Shown: positions 50,238 to 59,049, numbered from the stretch's first letter. The stretch: DNA of 64,000 nt from Anoxybacillus sp050480245 (GCA_050480245.1 JBCNEQ010000003.1), one strand, 5' to 3'. Made by a program: numbers and translations. The notes: generated from the letters alone by a model not told the origin.

Positions 50238-52100
50238 ATGAAAAACTACCGTTTTGTTCTTTTGACGGTATTGCTTTTATGGTTGAAAACGTATTTAGTC
50301 TATAAAAATAGTTTCGATATAAAAATTGAGTCATGGAAGCAGGAGTTCATTTTATTTATTAGTCCATTAAGCTTCCTGTTATTTATTTTTGGGCTTGCAT
50401 TATTTATGAGCGAAAAACGACGGAATCGCTATATTGTCATCACGAGTTTCATCGTTTCATTTGTTTTATATGCGAACGTCATGTTTTATCGCTTTTTTAG
50501 TGACTTTATTACCATTCCTGTGCTGTTTCAAACGAACAACATGGGCGATTTAGGAAATAGTGTTTTTGAGTTAATGAATATTTCTGATATTTTCTTTTTC
50601 CTTGACGTTGTTCTACTTGCTTGGATCGCGTATAAAAAAGTGTCTATTGCGCAATATGTGCCAGCGACAAAACGTTTTCGTCGCACATATTTTATTGCGA
50701 CCGCAGCGATTGCTTTATTTAACTTAGGATTGGCGGAAACAGAGCGCCCAGAGTTGTTAACGCGCACGTTTGACCGGGAAATGTTGATTAAAAATTTAGG
50801 TATATACAACTATCATGTGTACGATATCATTTTACAGTCGCGTTCTAAAGCGCAACGTGCATTAGCGGATAGCAACGAATTAGTGGATATTCAAAACTAC
50901 ATTAATGCAAACGAAAAAGCACCGAACAAAGAATTGTTTGGCATCGCAAAAGGGCGCAACGTCATCGTTATTTCGATGGAGTCGCTCCAAAGCTTTGTCA
51001 TTAACAATACGGTAAACGGTCAAGAAATTACGCCGTTTTTAAACGACTTTATTAAACAAAGCTATTACTTTGACAACTTCTATCATCAAACAGGACAAGG
51101 AAAAACATCTGATGCGGAGTTTTTAATTGAAAATTCGTTATATCCACTTGGTCGTGGTGCTGTCTTTTTCACGCATGCGACAAATGAGTATAACGCAACG
51201 CCAGAAATATTGAAAAACTACGGATACTATTCAGCTGTATTCCATGCAAATAACAAAAGTTTTTGGAATCGTGACGTCATGTATCAATCGATGAAGTATG
51301 ATCGCTTCTTCTCGATGACAGATTATAACATTACGGAAGAAAATTCAGTTGGTTGGGGTTTAAAAGACATTCCGTTTTTTGAACAATCTGTGCAACATTT
51401 AAAAACATTGCCACAACCATTTTATGCAAAGTTTATTACGTTGACGAACCACTTCCCATTTGAGTTAGGGGAAGAAGATAAAATGGTTCCGGAGTACACA
51501 TCAAATAGCCGGACGCTAAATCGTTATTTCCCAACGGTTCGATATATGGATGAGGCGTTAAAAGTGTTTATTGAGCAGTTGAAAAAAGAAGGGCTATATG
51601 AAAACTCCATCATCATTATGTATGGGGACCATTACGGTATTTCTGAAAATCATAATAAAGCGATGGCTCAATATTTAGGAAAGGACGAAATTACACCGTT
51701 TGATCACATTCAATTGCAACGTGTTCCGTTAATCATTCATATTCCTGGTGTGACGGATAAACATCCGAAAGTGATTTCGAAAGTATCTGGACAAATTGAT
51801 GTGAAGCCGACATTGCTTCATTTGCTTGGCATTAATACACGCAATCAAATTCATTTTGGTGAAGACTTATTCGCGAAAGATAAGCTTGACTTTGTTGTTC
51901 TTCGTGATGGTAGCTTTGTAACGAAAGATTATGTATATACGAAAAATGCATGTTACGATAAGAAAACCGGAACAGAAGTCGATGCGTCTCATTGTGAACC
52001 GTATATGGAAAAGGCGCGTCAAGAGCTTGATTACTCTGATAAAATTGTATATGGTGACTTGTTGCGCTTCTACAATAAGAAGCAGGAAAATAAACAATAA
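50238..52100 (+). CDS. yqgS: Lipoteichoic acid synthase-like protein YqgS
   Basis: LtaS-family glycerolphosphate transferase. 620 residues: five membrane helices in the first 200 residues, a linker with an ALADS site where relatives are cleaved, and an extracellular sulfatase-type domain with nucleophile Thr in GQGKTSDAEF near 290, metal-site motifs SMESLQSF, and YGDHYG. ATG 50238 after GGAGGGAGAG. In B. subtilis YqgS is one of four LtaS paralogues and minor in growth; it is sporulation-related. Confidence 0.93.
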   Translation: MKNYRFVLLTVLLLWLKTYLVYKNSFDIKIESWKQEFILFISPLSFLLFIFGLALFMSEKRRNRYIVITSFIVSFVLYANVMFYRFFSDFITIPVLFQTNNMGDLGNSVFELMNISDIFFFLDVVLLAWIAYKKVSIAQYVPATKRFRRTYFIATAAIALFNLGLAETERPELLTRTFDREMLIKNLGIYNYHVYDIILQSRSKAQRALADSNELVDIQNYINANEKAPNKELFGIAKGRNVIVISMESLQSFVINNTVNGQEITPFLNDFIKQSYYFDNFYHQTGQGKTSDAEFLIENSLYPLGRGAVFFTHATNEYNATPEILKNYGYYSAVFHANNKSFWNRDVMYQSMKYDRFFSMTDYNITEENSVGWGLKDIPFFEQSVQHLKTLPQPFYAKFITLTNHFPFELGEEDKMVPEYTSNSRTLNRYFPTVRYMDEALKVFIEQLKKEGLYENSIIIMYGDHYGISENHNKAMAQYLGKDEITPFDHIQLQRVPLIIHIPGVTDKHPKVISKVSGQIDVKPTLLHLLGINTRNQIHFGEDLFAKDKLDFVVLRDGSFVTKDYVYTKNACYDKKTGTEVDASHCEPYMEKARQELDYSDKIVYGDLLRFYNKKQENKQ

Positions 52101-52130
52101 GCTAGCTCTGATGATAGGGCTAGCTTTTTT
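52099..52130 (+). terminator. Terminator after yqgS
   Basis: AAGCTAGC and GCTAGCTT form an 8-bp stem with a 12-base loop, followed by TTTT. Confidence 0.82.
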
Positions 52131-52194
52131 GTTTTACGTTTGATACATATGGACAAATTCATGTTTCATACAATGAAGCAAGGGGGAGAGAAAG

Positions 52195-53064
52195 ATGTAC
52201 GATTTTTCGACATTCATGCATGATATTGATCAATTGCGGGATCATTCCATTGTTCGTATACAGGAGATTGGACGAAGTGTGTTAAACAAGCCGATTATTG
52301 AATTGCAAATTGGTGAAGGGAAAACACATGTGCATATGAATGCGTCATTTCATGCGAATGAATGGATTACTTCAGCAGTCGTAATGGCGTTCGTGCGCGA
52401 CTATGTGCAAGCGATAGAGGAAAGCCAACATCTTTGTGGGTATGATGTGCAACTGCTGTATAAAAAAACGACACTATCGGTTGTGCCAATGGTCAATCCA
52501 GATGGGGTTGACCTTGTGTTGCACGGGAGGAAAGCAGCACAACATTACGCAGATGAAGTGTTGCGCATAAACGAAGGAAGCGATGATTTTTCGCAATGGA
52601 AAGCAAATATTCACGGGGTGGATTTAAATAATCAATTTCCCGCAAAATGGGAGGTAGAAAAGGAAAGGAAAATCCCAAAAAAACCAGCCCCACGTGATTT
52701 TCCAGGATTTTCTCCATTAACAGAACCAGAAGTGCAGGCGATGGCAAAGCTGACAACGGAACGAAATTTTTTTAAAGTGCTGGCTTTTCATACGCAAGGA
52801 AAAGAAATTTATTGGGGATATGAACAATGTGAGCCACCTGAAGCGGAAGAGGAAGTGAATGAATTTGCGAAATGGAGTGGTTATACACCTATTCGCTACA
52901 TTGATAGTCATGCAGGATATCGCGATTGGTTTATTCTCAATTGGAAACGATGTGGTTACACAATTGAACTTGGCGAAGGGGTAAATCCGCTTCCGTTTTC
53001 TCAGTTTCCTTCCATTTACAACGACAGCATCGGCATTTTTATGACTGCCCTTGCTCGCACGTAA
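52195..53064 (+). CDS. yqgT: M14-family gamma-D-glutamyl-meso-diaminopimelate peptidase, short form
   Basis: Zinc carboxypeptidase-type peptidoglycan hydrolase. 289 residues covering just the M14 catalytic domain: zinc ligands H-x2-E in FHANEW near 55 and His in VLAFHTQG near 200, catalytic Glu in YTIELGEGVNPL near 262. Relatives such as B. sphaericus endopeptidase I and B. subtilis YqgT carry N-terminal LysM repeats; these are missing here and no signal peptide is seen. That suggests action inside the sporangium. ATG 52195 with AAGGGGGAG. Confidence 0.88.
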   Translation: MYDFSTFMHDIDQLRDHSIVRIQEIGRSVLNKPIIELQIGEGKTHVHMNASFHANEWITSAVVMAFVRDYVQAIEESQHLCGYDVQLLYKKTTLSVVPMVNPDGVDLVLHGRKAAQHYADEVLRINEGSDDFSQWKANIHGVDLNNQFPAKWEVEKERKIPKKPAPRDFPGFSPLTEPEVQAMAKLTTERNFFKVLAFHTQGKEIYWGYEQCEPPEAEEEVNEFAKWSGYTPIRYIDSHAGYRDWFILNWKRCGYTIELGEGVNPLPFSQFPSIYNDSIGIFMTALART

Positions 53065-53094
53065 AAAGACGCCAATATGCGTTGGCGTCTTTTT
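53063..53094. terminator. Bidirectional terminator between yqgT and yqgW
   Basis: AAAAAGACGCCAA and TTGGCGTCTTTTT pair perfectly around TATGCG between convergent genes. Confidence 0.9.
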
Positions 53095-53278
53095 AACGGG
53101 CAACTGGATATCCGTGATGAATCACAGTCATAATTGTAAACCAACCGAATACGGCAACTGTTCCTAATCCGAACAAGACGCCGAGGAAATTTTTCTCGCG
53201 CAATGAACGGATTGTACCGTAAGCAGCGAGCAACGTCACTAACGTAAAGATCACAACTAAAATGATCCCTGTCGGCAT
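53093..53278 (-). CDS. yqgW: DUF2759 membrane protein YqgW
   Basis: 61 residues, two membrane helices (about 4-22 and 31-52). Sequence pattern MPTGIILVVIFTLVTLLAAYG, then FGLGTVAVFGWFTIMTVIHHG matches the DUF2759 family. ATG 53278 with GGAGGGGAAG. Function unknown; position next to yqgX as in B. subtilis. Confidence 0.85.
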   Translation of the reverse strand: MPTGIILVVIFTLVTLLAAYGTIRSLREKNFLGVLFGLGTVAVFGWFTIMTVIHHGYPVAR

Positions 53279-53410
53279 AACTTCCCCTCCTTATGTACAC
53301 CGATTACCCCTTTTCCATTGTAATCGTTTTTGTTACGTTTGTCGAGGTGCAAAACGTATGTTGTTCGTGTACAATGAGAATAGAATATGGAATGAAAGTG
53401 AGGAAATATA

Positions 53411-54043
53411 ATGAAGTGGGAACGAATCCCTTTAGGTCCGTTGCAAACAAATGCGTATGTGCTTGCCCATGAAGATGGGACATGTTTAGTTTTTGATCCA
53501 GGTAGCGAAGGAGAAAAATTGATTCAGCATATTGAAGCAAACGGTTGGACGCCGCTAGCTGTTTTGCTTACGCACGCTCATTTTGACCATATTGGGGCTG
53601 TTGACGATGTAAGAAATCGATGGTCCATTCCTGTATATGTACATAAAAAAGAACAGCATTGGTTAACAGATCCGATGAAAAATGGTTCTTTGTTGTTTAT
53701 GGGAGAAGCGACGATTGTAAAAGAAGCGGACAAGTTGCTTGAAGGAGAGCAAACATTAACGATTGGTGCGTTTTCGCTTCATATGTTTGAAACGCCGGGA
53801 CATTCTCCGGGCAGTGTATCATACTATGTGGAAGATGCTCAAGCGATTATATCAGGAGATGTATTGTTTTCGGGAAGCATCGGCCGCACCGATTTGCCTG
53901 GAGGAAATTACGACCAACTGTTACAAAGTATTCATCGCAAGCTCCTTGTTCTTCCTGAAGAAACGGTTGTGTTATGCGGACATGGTCCAGAAACAACGAT
54001 TGGAGCGGAGATGGATACGAATCCATTTTTAAACGGATTTTAA
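53411..54043 (+). CDS. yqgX: Metallo-beta-lactamase-fold hydrolase YqgX
   Basis: Glyoxalase-II-like hydrolase. 210 residues with the dinuclear metal motif THAHFDHIGAV near 55, further ligands in TPGHSPGSV, SGDVLF and CGHGPETTIG. ATG 53411 after AGTGAGG. The substrate is not fixed by sequence; a thioester is the usual class. Confidence 0.93.
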   Translation: MKWERIPLGPLQTNAYVLAHEDGTCLVFDPGSEGEKLIQHIEANGWTPLAVLLTHAHFDHIGAVDDVRNRWSIPVYVHKKEQHWLTDPMKNGSLLFMGEATIVKEADKLLEGEQTLTIGAFSLHMFETPGHSPGSVSYYVEDAQAIISGDVLFSGSIGRTDLPGGNYDQLLQSIHRKLLVLPEETVVLCGHGPETTIGAEMDTNPFLNGF

Positions 54044-54046
54044 ACA

Positions 54047-54077
54047 AAAAAACTCCCTTCTCCATACAGAGAAGGGG
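54047..54077 (-). terminator. Terminator-like hairpin active on the minus strand, after yqgX
   Basis: CCCTTCTC and GAGAAGGG pair around CATACA. The A-run AAAAAAA lies on its left, so a proper T-run follows only for minus-strand transcripts; no minus-strand gene is seen to its right until yqgY. On the plus strand it may act as a 3'-end hairpin for yqgX. Confidence 0.5.
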
Positions 54078-54188
54078 GGTTGGGGGATGTTTTATTCCTA
54101 TAATGGGAGGGGATATAGTTAAGCTACTGATCTAACAATATAACAAATTTAACACTATGTCAATAGTGAAAAAGGGTGCGAATAAAAA

Positions 54189-55259
54189 ATGTTAGAAAAA
54201 ATGAGAAATAAACGTTTGTCATATGCGGAATACATGGAATGGGCATTATATGATGAGCAGTACGGATATTATATGCAACGAAAAGAAAAAATCGGGCGTA
54301 CAGGTGATTTTATTACAACGAGCAACGTAGGCAATGTCATTGGTCATATGTTTGCAAATGTTTTCGTTCGTTTAATGGAAACATATGGTGTACCTCCATT
54401 CATATGTGAAATCGGTGGAGGAACCGGTCGCTTGGCTTATGCTGTGTTAGAACAATGGAAGCGACGATCGCCTGAAACATTTTTAAGCGGTCAATATATG
54501 ATTGTTGAAGCAAGTCCGTATCATCGGGAAAAACAAGCGGAAATGCTCGCACCGTTTAACGATCATGTACGTATCGTTTCCAGTTTCGCTGAGCTTTCAT
54601 CTTCTTTTTCTGGCATTGTATTTAGCAATGAATTATTTGATGCGTTTCCTGTTCATGTCATTGAAAGGCGGAATGGTCAAATATATGAATGTTTTGTTAC
54701 GGTCGAAGACGATCGGCTTGTTGAACAACGTTATGTGCTAGAAGACGAGGAGATTGTACAATATTTAGCAGAGCGAAACATTCAACTCGTTGACGGGCAA
54801 CGATTTGAAATTCCGTTAGCGATGAAAAAGTTTATTTTTCAGCTTAATCGTGCTATTGATCAAGCAATTATTTTTACCGTTGATTATGGCTATACAGATG
54901 AAGAATGGAAACATCCAGCACGACAAAAAGGAAGCTTGCGCGGTTATTACCGCCATCAATTAATTGATGATCCGCTTTGTTATCCGGGAGAAATGGATCT
55001 CACGACACATATTCAGTGGGATGCGTTGCGATTTTATGGGGAACAGGTCGGCTGGACATTTACCTATTTATGGCGTCAAGATGAATTTTTGTTGCAGGCC
55101 GGCATTTTAAATCAATTGATTGAGCATCATGACCCGAATCCATTTTCTGAGCAAAATCGATACAATCGTGCCATTCGCTCGTTAGTGATGGGCGACATCG
55201 GAAGAGCGTTTCAAGTGATGATTCAACAAAAAAACATGAACATTCCGATTTTTACATAA
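54189..55259 (+). CDS. MidA/NDUFAF7-type SAM-dependent methyltransferase (DUF185)
   Basis: 356 residues. N-terminal LSYAEYMEWALYDEQYGYYMQ and GDFITTSNVGNVIGHMFA are the DUF185/COG1565 signatures; the SAM loop is CEIGGGTGRLAYAVLEQ near 80 and the post-motif ISNELFDAFP-like segment (VFSNELFDAFPVHVI) near 155. Mitochondrial relatives methylate an arginine of complex I; the bacterial substrate is unknown. ATG 54189 behind AAAAAGGGTG. A hairpin CACTAT/ATAGTG lies in its leader. Confidence 0.88.
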   Translation: MLEKMRNKRLSYAEYMEWALYDEQYGYYMQRKEKIGRTGDFITTSNVGNVIGHMFANVFVRLMETYGVPPFICEIGGGTGRLAYAVLEQWKRRSPETFLSGQYMIVEASPYHREKQAEMLAPFNDHVRIVSSFAELSSSFSGIVFSNELFDAFPVHVIERRNGQIYECFVTVEDDRLVEQRYVLEDEEIVQYLAERNIQLVDGQRFEIPLAMKKFIFQLNRAIDQAIIFTVDYGYTDEEWKHPARQKGSLRGYYRHQLIDDPLCYPGEMDLTTHIQWDALRFYGEQVGWTFTYLWRQDEFLLQAGILNQLIEHHDPNPFSEQNRYNRAIRSLVMGDIGRAFQVMIQQKNMNIPIFT

Positions 55260-55290
55260 AAAAACGATGAGATGCACTCATCGCTTTTTA
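55258..55290. terminator. Bidirectional terminator between the methyltransferase gene and yqgY
   Basis: AAAAACGATGAG and CTCATCGCTTTTT pair around ATGCA; flanking A- and T-runs serve both strands. Confidence 0.85.
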
Positions 55291-55530
55291 TTCGCCCATG
55301 CCAGGGACCATCATAAACGTTGTCCAGTACGTAAATCCGGCAAAGAAGACCGTTAAATACGCACCGAAAATGTAAATGTACATTCTTTCTGTTAATTTTA
55401 AGTAGCTTAACAAAAGAAAGAACCCTGTTTGGCTGAGAAACAATAATGACGTTGTATGCATATGGCCAAGATAAAACATAACAGCGAAAATCCCTGTCCA
55501 AAACGACAAGACGCGGAACATACGATCCAT
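55288..55530 (-). CDS. yqgY: DUF2626 membrane protein YqgY
   Basis: 80 residues with three membrane segments (about 5-25, 28-45, 53-72). The sequence MDRMFRVLSFWTGIFAVMFY and TTFMMVPGMGE matches the DUF2626 family. ATG 55530 with AGGAGGG upstream. Function unknown. Confidence 0.87.
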   Translation of the reverse strand: MDRMFRVLSFWTGIFAVMFYLGHMHTTSLLFLSQTGFFLLLSYLKLTERMYIYIFGAYLTVFFAGFTYWTTFMMVPGMGE

Positions 55531-55599
55531 ATGTATCCCTCCTTTTCTGACCGTTTCCCTTACTTATTATAATGTACATGAAATGGTTGTGTAAACGTT

Positions 55600-56298
55600 C
55601 TATTTTTTAAGAATGGCTTGATATGTACATGAATGGCAGCCAGATGACATAATTTCTTCCGTTACAAGTTCAGCGTTTGTAAATAATACCTCTAACATTC
55701 CTTTTAAAAAGGCATTATGCATATAGCAGACGGAATCCGGATGCGTAAATGCAATTTCTTTAAAAGGACAGTTGAAAATTTCAAAATAAATCTTTCCTTG
55801 ATTTTCACTATAATGGAACGTCGGATAAAATCCTGCGGCTTCGGCCGCTTTTTGTAAAATGTTCATTTTTTCTTCAATGCTTAATTGGTCAAGCGTTTGC
55901 ATCGATTGAACGTGTTGTTGCACAAGTTCTTGACCGAATAACTTTCCTGTTTCATATAACGCCTGTTTCCCCGCTTCTCCGAGTTTCATCATCGCTTGAA
56001 TAGCGATTTTTGATAACAGCTGGTAATCACGAAACGGAAAATGAAGTTGAATGACATCGTCGGATAGACGATATATTCGGCTCGGTCTTCCACCTTTTCC
56101 TGTTTTTTTTGTTTCAGATACAATCATGTTGACATCTTCAAGCTTTGTCAAATGAAGACGAGCAACATTCGGATGAATATGAAAAGCATCAGCAATTTCT
56201 TGAACGGTTACTTCTTGATGTTTTCTAGCAATATACTGATAAATTTCGTAACGAGTCGGATCGGCAAGGACGCTTGTAATTTTTAATACTTGGTCCAT
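55600..56298 (-). CDS. Putative Fe-S-sensing transcriptional regulator (ArsR/SufR-like)
   Basis: 232 residues. N-terminal winged helix (about 1-75, LADPTRYEIYQYI..., VQEIADAFHIHPNVARLHLTKLE) followed by a C-terminal sensory domain containing four cysteines: NCPFKEIAF, DSVCYMHNAFLKGM and SGCHSCTY. This arrangement resembles SufR-type regulators that bind an iron-sulphur cluster. ATG 56298 with GGAGTGAG. It is divergent from comGA, and a perfect palindrome overlaps its own promoter, suggesting autoregulation. Ligand and targets are inference. Confidence 0.82.
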   Translation of the reverse strand: MDQVLKITSVLADPTRYEIYQYIARKHQEVTVQEIADAFHIHPNVARLHLTKLEDVNMIVSETKKTGKGGRPSRIYRLSDDVIQLHFPFRDYQLLSKIAIQAMMKLGEAGKQALYETGKLFGQELVQQHVQSMQTLDQLSIEEKMNILQKAAEAAGFYPTFHYSENQGKIYFEIFNCPFKEIAFTHPDSVCYMHNAFLKGMLEVLFTNAELVTEEIMSSGCHSCTYQAILKK

Positions 56299-56332
56299 TA
56301 TATCTCACTCCTATATGTTCATTCATTTACAT

Positions 56333-56347
56333 TATAATACATGTATT
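56333..56347 (-). promoter_or_regulatory. -10 box and palindromic operator of the regulator gene
   Basis: On the minus strand TATAAT (56333-56338) directly adjoins AATACATGTATT (56336-56347), a 12-bp perfect palindrome located between the -35 and -10 positions. A dimeric regulator bound there would block transcription. Confidence 0.5.
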
Positions 56348-56433
56348 TTCACAATGGAAATGTATGTATAGGTCTTTTTTTCTATCTCTTTTGCAATGTT
56401 CACAAAGTTTTAAAACAAATTAATGCACAAAAA

Positions 56434-56462
56434 TTAAACAAAAGTTATACAACATGTATAAA
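56434..56462 (+). promoter_or_regulatory. Promoter candidate in the comGA upstream region
   Basis: TTAAAC-N17-TATAAA; transcription would start near 56469 and run into the small leader ORF and its terminator. No AAAA-N5-TTTT ComK box pair is visible in the 350-bp upstream region. Confidence 0.45.
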
Positions 56463-56486
56463 AAGTGAAGAGAGGAGTGTGTCTCC

Positions 56487-56591
56487 ATGCTTACCATTAA
56501 AAAATATTGCGAAAAAATATCGTCGCGTATGTATTTCATGACGTTCACCCACATATGGGTGAATATTTTTTTTGAATTTTTTTACGGATGA
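56487..56591 (+). CDS. Possible 34-residue leader ORF upstream of comGA
   Basis: ATG 56487 has AGAGGAG about 10 bases upstream and opens MLTIKKYCEKISSRMYFMTF..., ending in FFEFFYG. The N-terminal half is basic and the C-terminal half hydrophobic. The second half of the ORF passes through an intrinsic terminator (56544-56583), so translation could affect termination ahead of comGA. No family is recognised. Confidence 0.35.
   Translation: MLTIKKYCEKISSRMYFMTFTHIWVNIFFEFFYG
56544..56583 (+). terminator. Intrinsic terminator upstream of comGA
   Basis: TTCACCCA and TGGGTGAA form an 8-bp perfect stem with loop CATA, followed by TATTTTTTTTGAATTTTTTT. It lies 66 bp before comGA and after the divergent regulator promoter, so it ends a short plus-strand RNA or attenuates comG. 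Confidence 0.8.
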
Positions 56592-56648
56592 AGCAGGAAT
56601 TTGACGAAAGATGTTGAATAATGAAGACGAAAAAATGGAGAAGGGGGG

Positions 56649-57725
56649 ATGGCGTTGCAGGCTATTGACCAGCTAGCTGATCGACTTGTTGAAGAAGCTT
56701 ATATTCTTCAGGCTTCCGACATTCACATCATTCCACGCAAACATGATGCGCTTGTCCAATTTCGTTTAGGAGGGATGCTCGTTACGAAAAATGTGTTATC
56801 GAAACAGACGTGTGAACGGTTGCTGGCGCATTTTAAATTCCTCGCTGATATGGATATTGGTGAACGCCGGCGTCCACAAAGCGGAGCGATGGAAATGAAT
56901 ATTGCCTACACGACTGTACATCTCCGCTTATCAACGTTGCCTACCATCTATGACGAAAGTTTAGTCATCCGCTTGCTTCCGCTACACGCATTTCTTCCGC
57001 TCAACCAACTCGCTCTATTTCCTTCAACGGTAAAAAAGCTGCTCGCGTTATTAAATTATTCTCATGGGCTTATTATTTTTACAGGACCGACCGGATCAGG
57101 AAAAACGACAACATTATACAGCTTGTTAAACATATGCCGTCATCATTTTCAGCGAAATGTTATTACCTTGGAGGATCCTGTGGAAAAGCGGGCGGATGAT
57201 GTGTTGCAAGTGCAAGTAAATGAAAAAGCAGGAATCACGTATGCTGCAGGATTAAAAGCGATTTTGCGACACGATCCAGATGTCATTATGGTCGGAGAAA
57301 TTCGTGATGCTGAAACTGCGCGAATTGCTGTGCGTGCTGCACTAACAGGACATCTTGTTTTAACGACGATGCATACGAAAGATGCTGTTGGGGCAATTTA
57401 TCGTCTCCTTGAGTTCGGGGTGCCATTTCAAGAAATGGCGCAAACATTAGTAGCTGTGACAGCACAGCGACTTGTGCAGCTGAAGTGCCCATTTTGTGAA
57501 GGGGAGTGTTCGCCTTTTTGTCGGCAATATCGACCGATTCGGCGGGCAGGCGTTTATGAACTGCTATATGGAAGGGAACTAGCGAAAGCGATGCGAGCAG
57601 CGAAAGGAGAAGAAGCCACATATGTATATACTCGATTAAAAGATGTCATTAAAAAAGGGATTGCGCTTGGTTTTTTACACGAAAGCGTCATGGAGAGTTG
57701 GTTGTTAGATGAAGCGACGCTGTAA
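56649..57725 (+). CDS. comGA: Competence pseudopilus assembly ATPase ComGA
   Basis: Cytoplasmic traffic ATPase of the type II secretion/type IV pilus superfamily, required to build the competence pseudopilus. 358 residues: Walker A GPTGSGKTTT near 146, Asp box ITLEDPVE, Walker B DVIMVGEIRD, His box. Two CxxC-like cysteines in CPFCEGECSPFC near 280. ATG 56649 after AAGGGGGG. First gene of comGABCDEFG; overlaps comGB by 17 bp. Confidence 0.96.
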   Translation: MALQAIDQLADRLVEEAYILQASDIHIIPRKHDALVQFRLGGMLVTKNVLSKQTCERLLAHFKFLADMDIGERRRPQSGAMEMNIAYTTVHLRLSTLPTIYDESLVIRLLPLHAFLPLNQLALFPSTVKKLLALLNYSHGLIIFTGPTGSGKTTTLYSLLNICRHHFQRNVITLEDPVEKRADDVLQVQVNEKAGITYAAGLKAILRHDPDVIMVGEIRDAETARIAVRAALTGHLVLTTMHTKDAVGAIYRLLEFGVPFQEMAQTLVAVTAQRLVQLKCPFCEGECSPFCRQYRPIRRAGVYELLYGRELAKAMRAAKGEEATYVYTRLKDVIKKGIALGFLHESVMESWLLDEATL

Positions 57726-58740
57726 TTGGTCGTTACGGGAGCAAAGTGCTTTTTTCATTCAACTTGGCAAATTACTCAGCAAAGGATATTCGCTTGCTCA
57801 GGCGATTGAGTTTTTGCAAATTCAGCAACCTGCTGCCAAGCAACGTGATTTGGACGTTTGTATACATGCATTGTGGGCAGGTGTGCCGATTCATGAAGCT
57901 TTCTCTCGCATCCAATTCCATCCTTATCTTTTAGGATATATATTTTTTGCTGAGCAACATGGACAATTGGCTCACGGATTTATTGAAGCGGGGGAAATTG
58001 GACAAATGAGGGCGCATTACGTTGAGCAAGTGAAGCGCATGTTGCGTTATCCATTATTTCTTTTTAGTTTTTGTATGATGATGTTTTTTATGTTTCAACA
58101 AGTATTAGCTCCGCAGTTTTCTCATCTTCTTTCTTCGTTTCATGCTCGTTCATCTTTTTCTACTTTCATTGTTACGATTACTGTATGGCTTCCACGTATA
58201 CTTTCCGTTGTGCTCATGATGTTCGTTTTGTTTGGATTGTTTTACTTGTTTGTCGTTCGTTCGTGGCCCATTTATAAGCAAATGGATTTGCTCATGAGGT
58301 TTCCTATCGTTCGTTCATGGATTGTCTCGTTTCATACGCAAGTGTTTTCTTTACAATTAAGCCACTTGTTAAAAGGAGGGCTATCGATTTATGAGGCGCT
58401 ACAAATTTTTGAACATCAATCCCATCTGCCATTACTAAAAGAAGAAGCAAAAATGATGAAACAGCAACTATGTGCAGGCGAAAAGCTAGATGAGATGATT
58501 CAGCAGCGGAAGTATTACGAAAAGGAGCTGTCGTTTGTCATTCGTCACGGTCAGTCGAACGGAGAATTAGTTCAAGAATTATTTCATTACAGCCAATTTT
58601 CATTACAAAAATTAGAAAATCGTCTAAAAAAAATTGTATATATCATTCAACCATTGTTGCTTAGTTGTATCGGCATTTTTGTGATCTTCATGTATATCGC
58701 CATGTTATGGCCAATTTTTCAGTTATTAAATCACATATAA
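57709..58740 (+). CDS. comGB: Competence pseudopilus membrane platform ComGB
   Basis: PilC/GspF-type polytopic membrane protein. 343 residues with two GspF repeats (about 10-130 and 210-330) and three membrane helices (about 110-130, 150-180, 310-335). Start ATG 57709 within comGA. It forms the base on which pseudopilins assemble. Confidence 0.94.
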   Translation: MKRRCNWSLREQSAFFIQLGKLLSKGYSLAQAIEFLQIQQPAAKQRDLDVCIHALWAGVPIHEAFSRIQFHPYLLGYIFFAEQHGQLAHGFIEAGEIGQMRAHYVEQVKRMLRYPLFLFSFCMMMFFMFQQVLAPQFSHLLSSFHARSSFSTFIVTITVWLPRILSVVLMMFVLFGLFYLFVVRSWPIYKQMDLLMRFPIVRSWIVSFHTQVFSLQLSHLLKGGLSIYEALQIFEHQSHLPLLKEEAKMMKQQLCAGEKLDEMIQQRKYYEKELSFVIRHGQSNGELVQELFHYSQFSLQKLENRLKKIVYIIQPLLLSCIGIFVIFMYIAMLWPIFQLLNHI

Positions 58741-58752
58741 TGGGGGATATGT

Positions 58753-59049
58753 ATGCGAAATGAAAAAGGCTTTACATTAATTGAAATGTTAATTGTGTTA
58801 ATGGTTATTACTATTTTAATTTTAATTACCATCCCAAATGTGACAAAACATAACAGTATGATTAATAACAAAGGATGTTCTGCTTTTCTTAAGATGGTAC
58901 AATCCCAAGTAAAAGCATATGAAATGGAATATGGAACCATTCCGACTGTTCAGCAGTTAGTAGATGGAAAATATATCGAAGGCAATCGTTGTCCAAATGG
59001 AAAAGAAATTGTCATTACGAGCGAAGGGGACGTTTTAGCAAGTGAATGA
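58753..59049 (+). CDS. comGC: Major competence pseudopilin ComGC
   Basis: 98-residue prepilin. The ComC cleavage site is in NEKG-FTLIEMLIVL with the conserved Glu at mature position 5; the hydrophobic helix follows (about 7-30). Two cysteines (near 42 and 75) fit the disulfide of the major pseudopilin. ATG 58753 with GGGGGAT upstream. Confidence 0.95.
   Translation: MRNEKGFTLIEMLIVLMVITILILITIPNVTKHNSMINNKGCSAFLKMVQSQVKAYEMEYGTIPTVQQLVDGKYIEGNRCPNGKEIVITSEGDVLASE

Noticed and set aside
56299..56648. ComK boxes upstream of comGA
   Set aside because: No AAAA-N5-TTTT pair could be found despite the AT-rich sequence.
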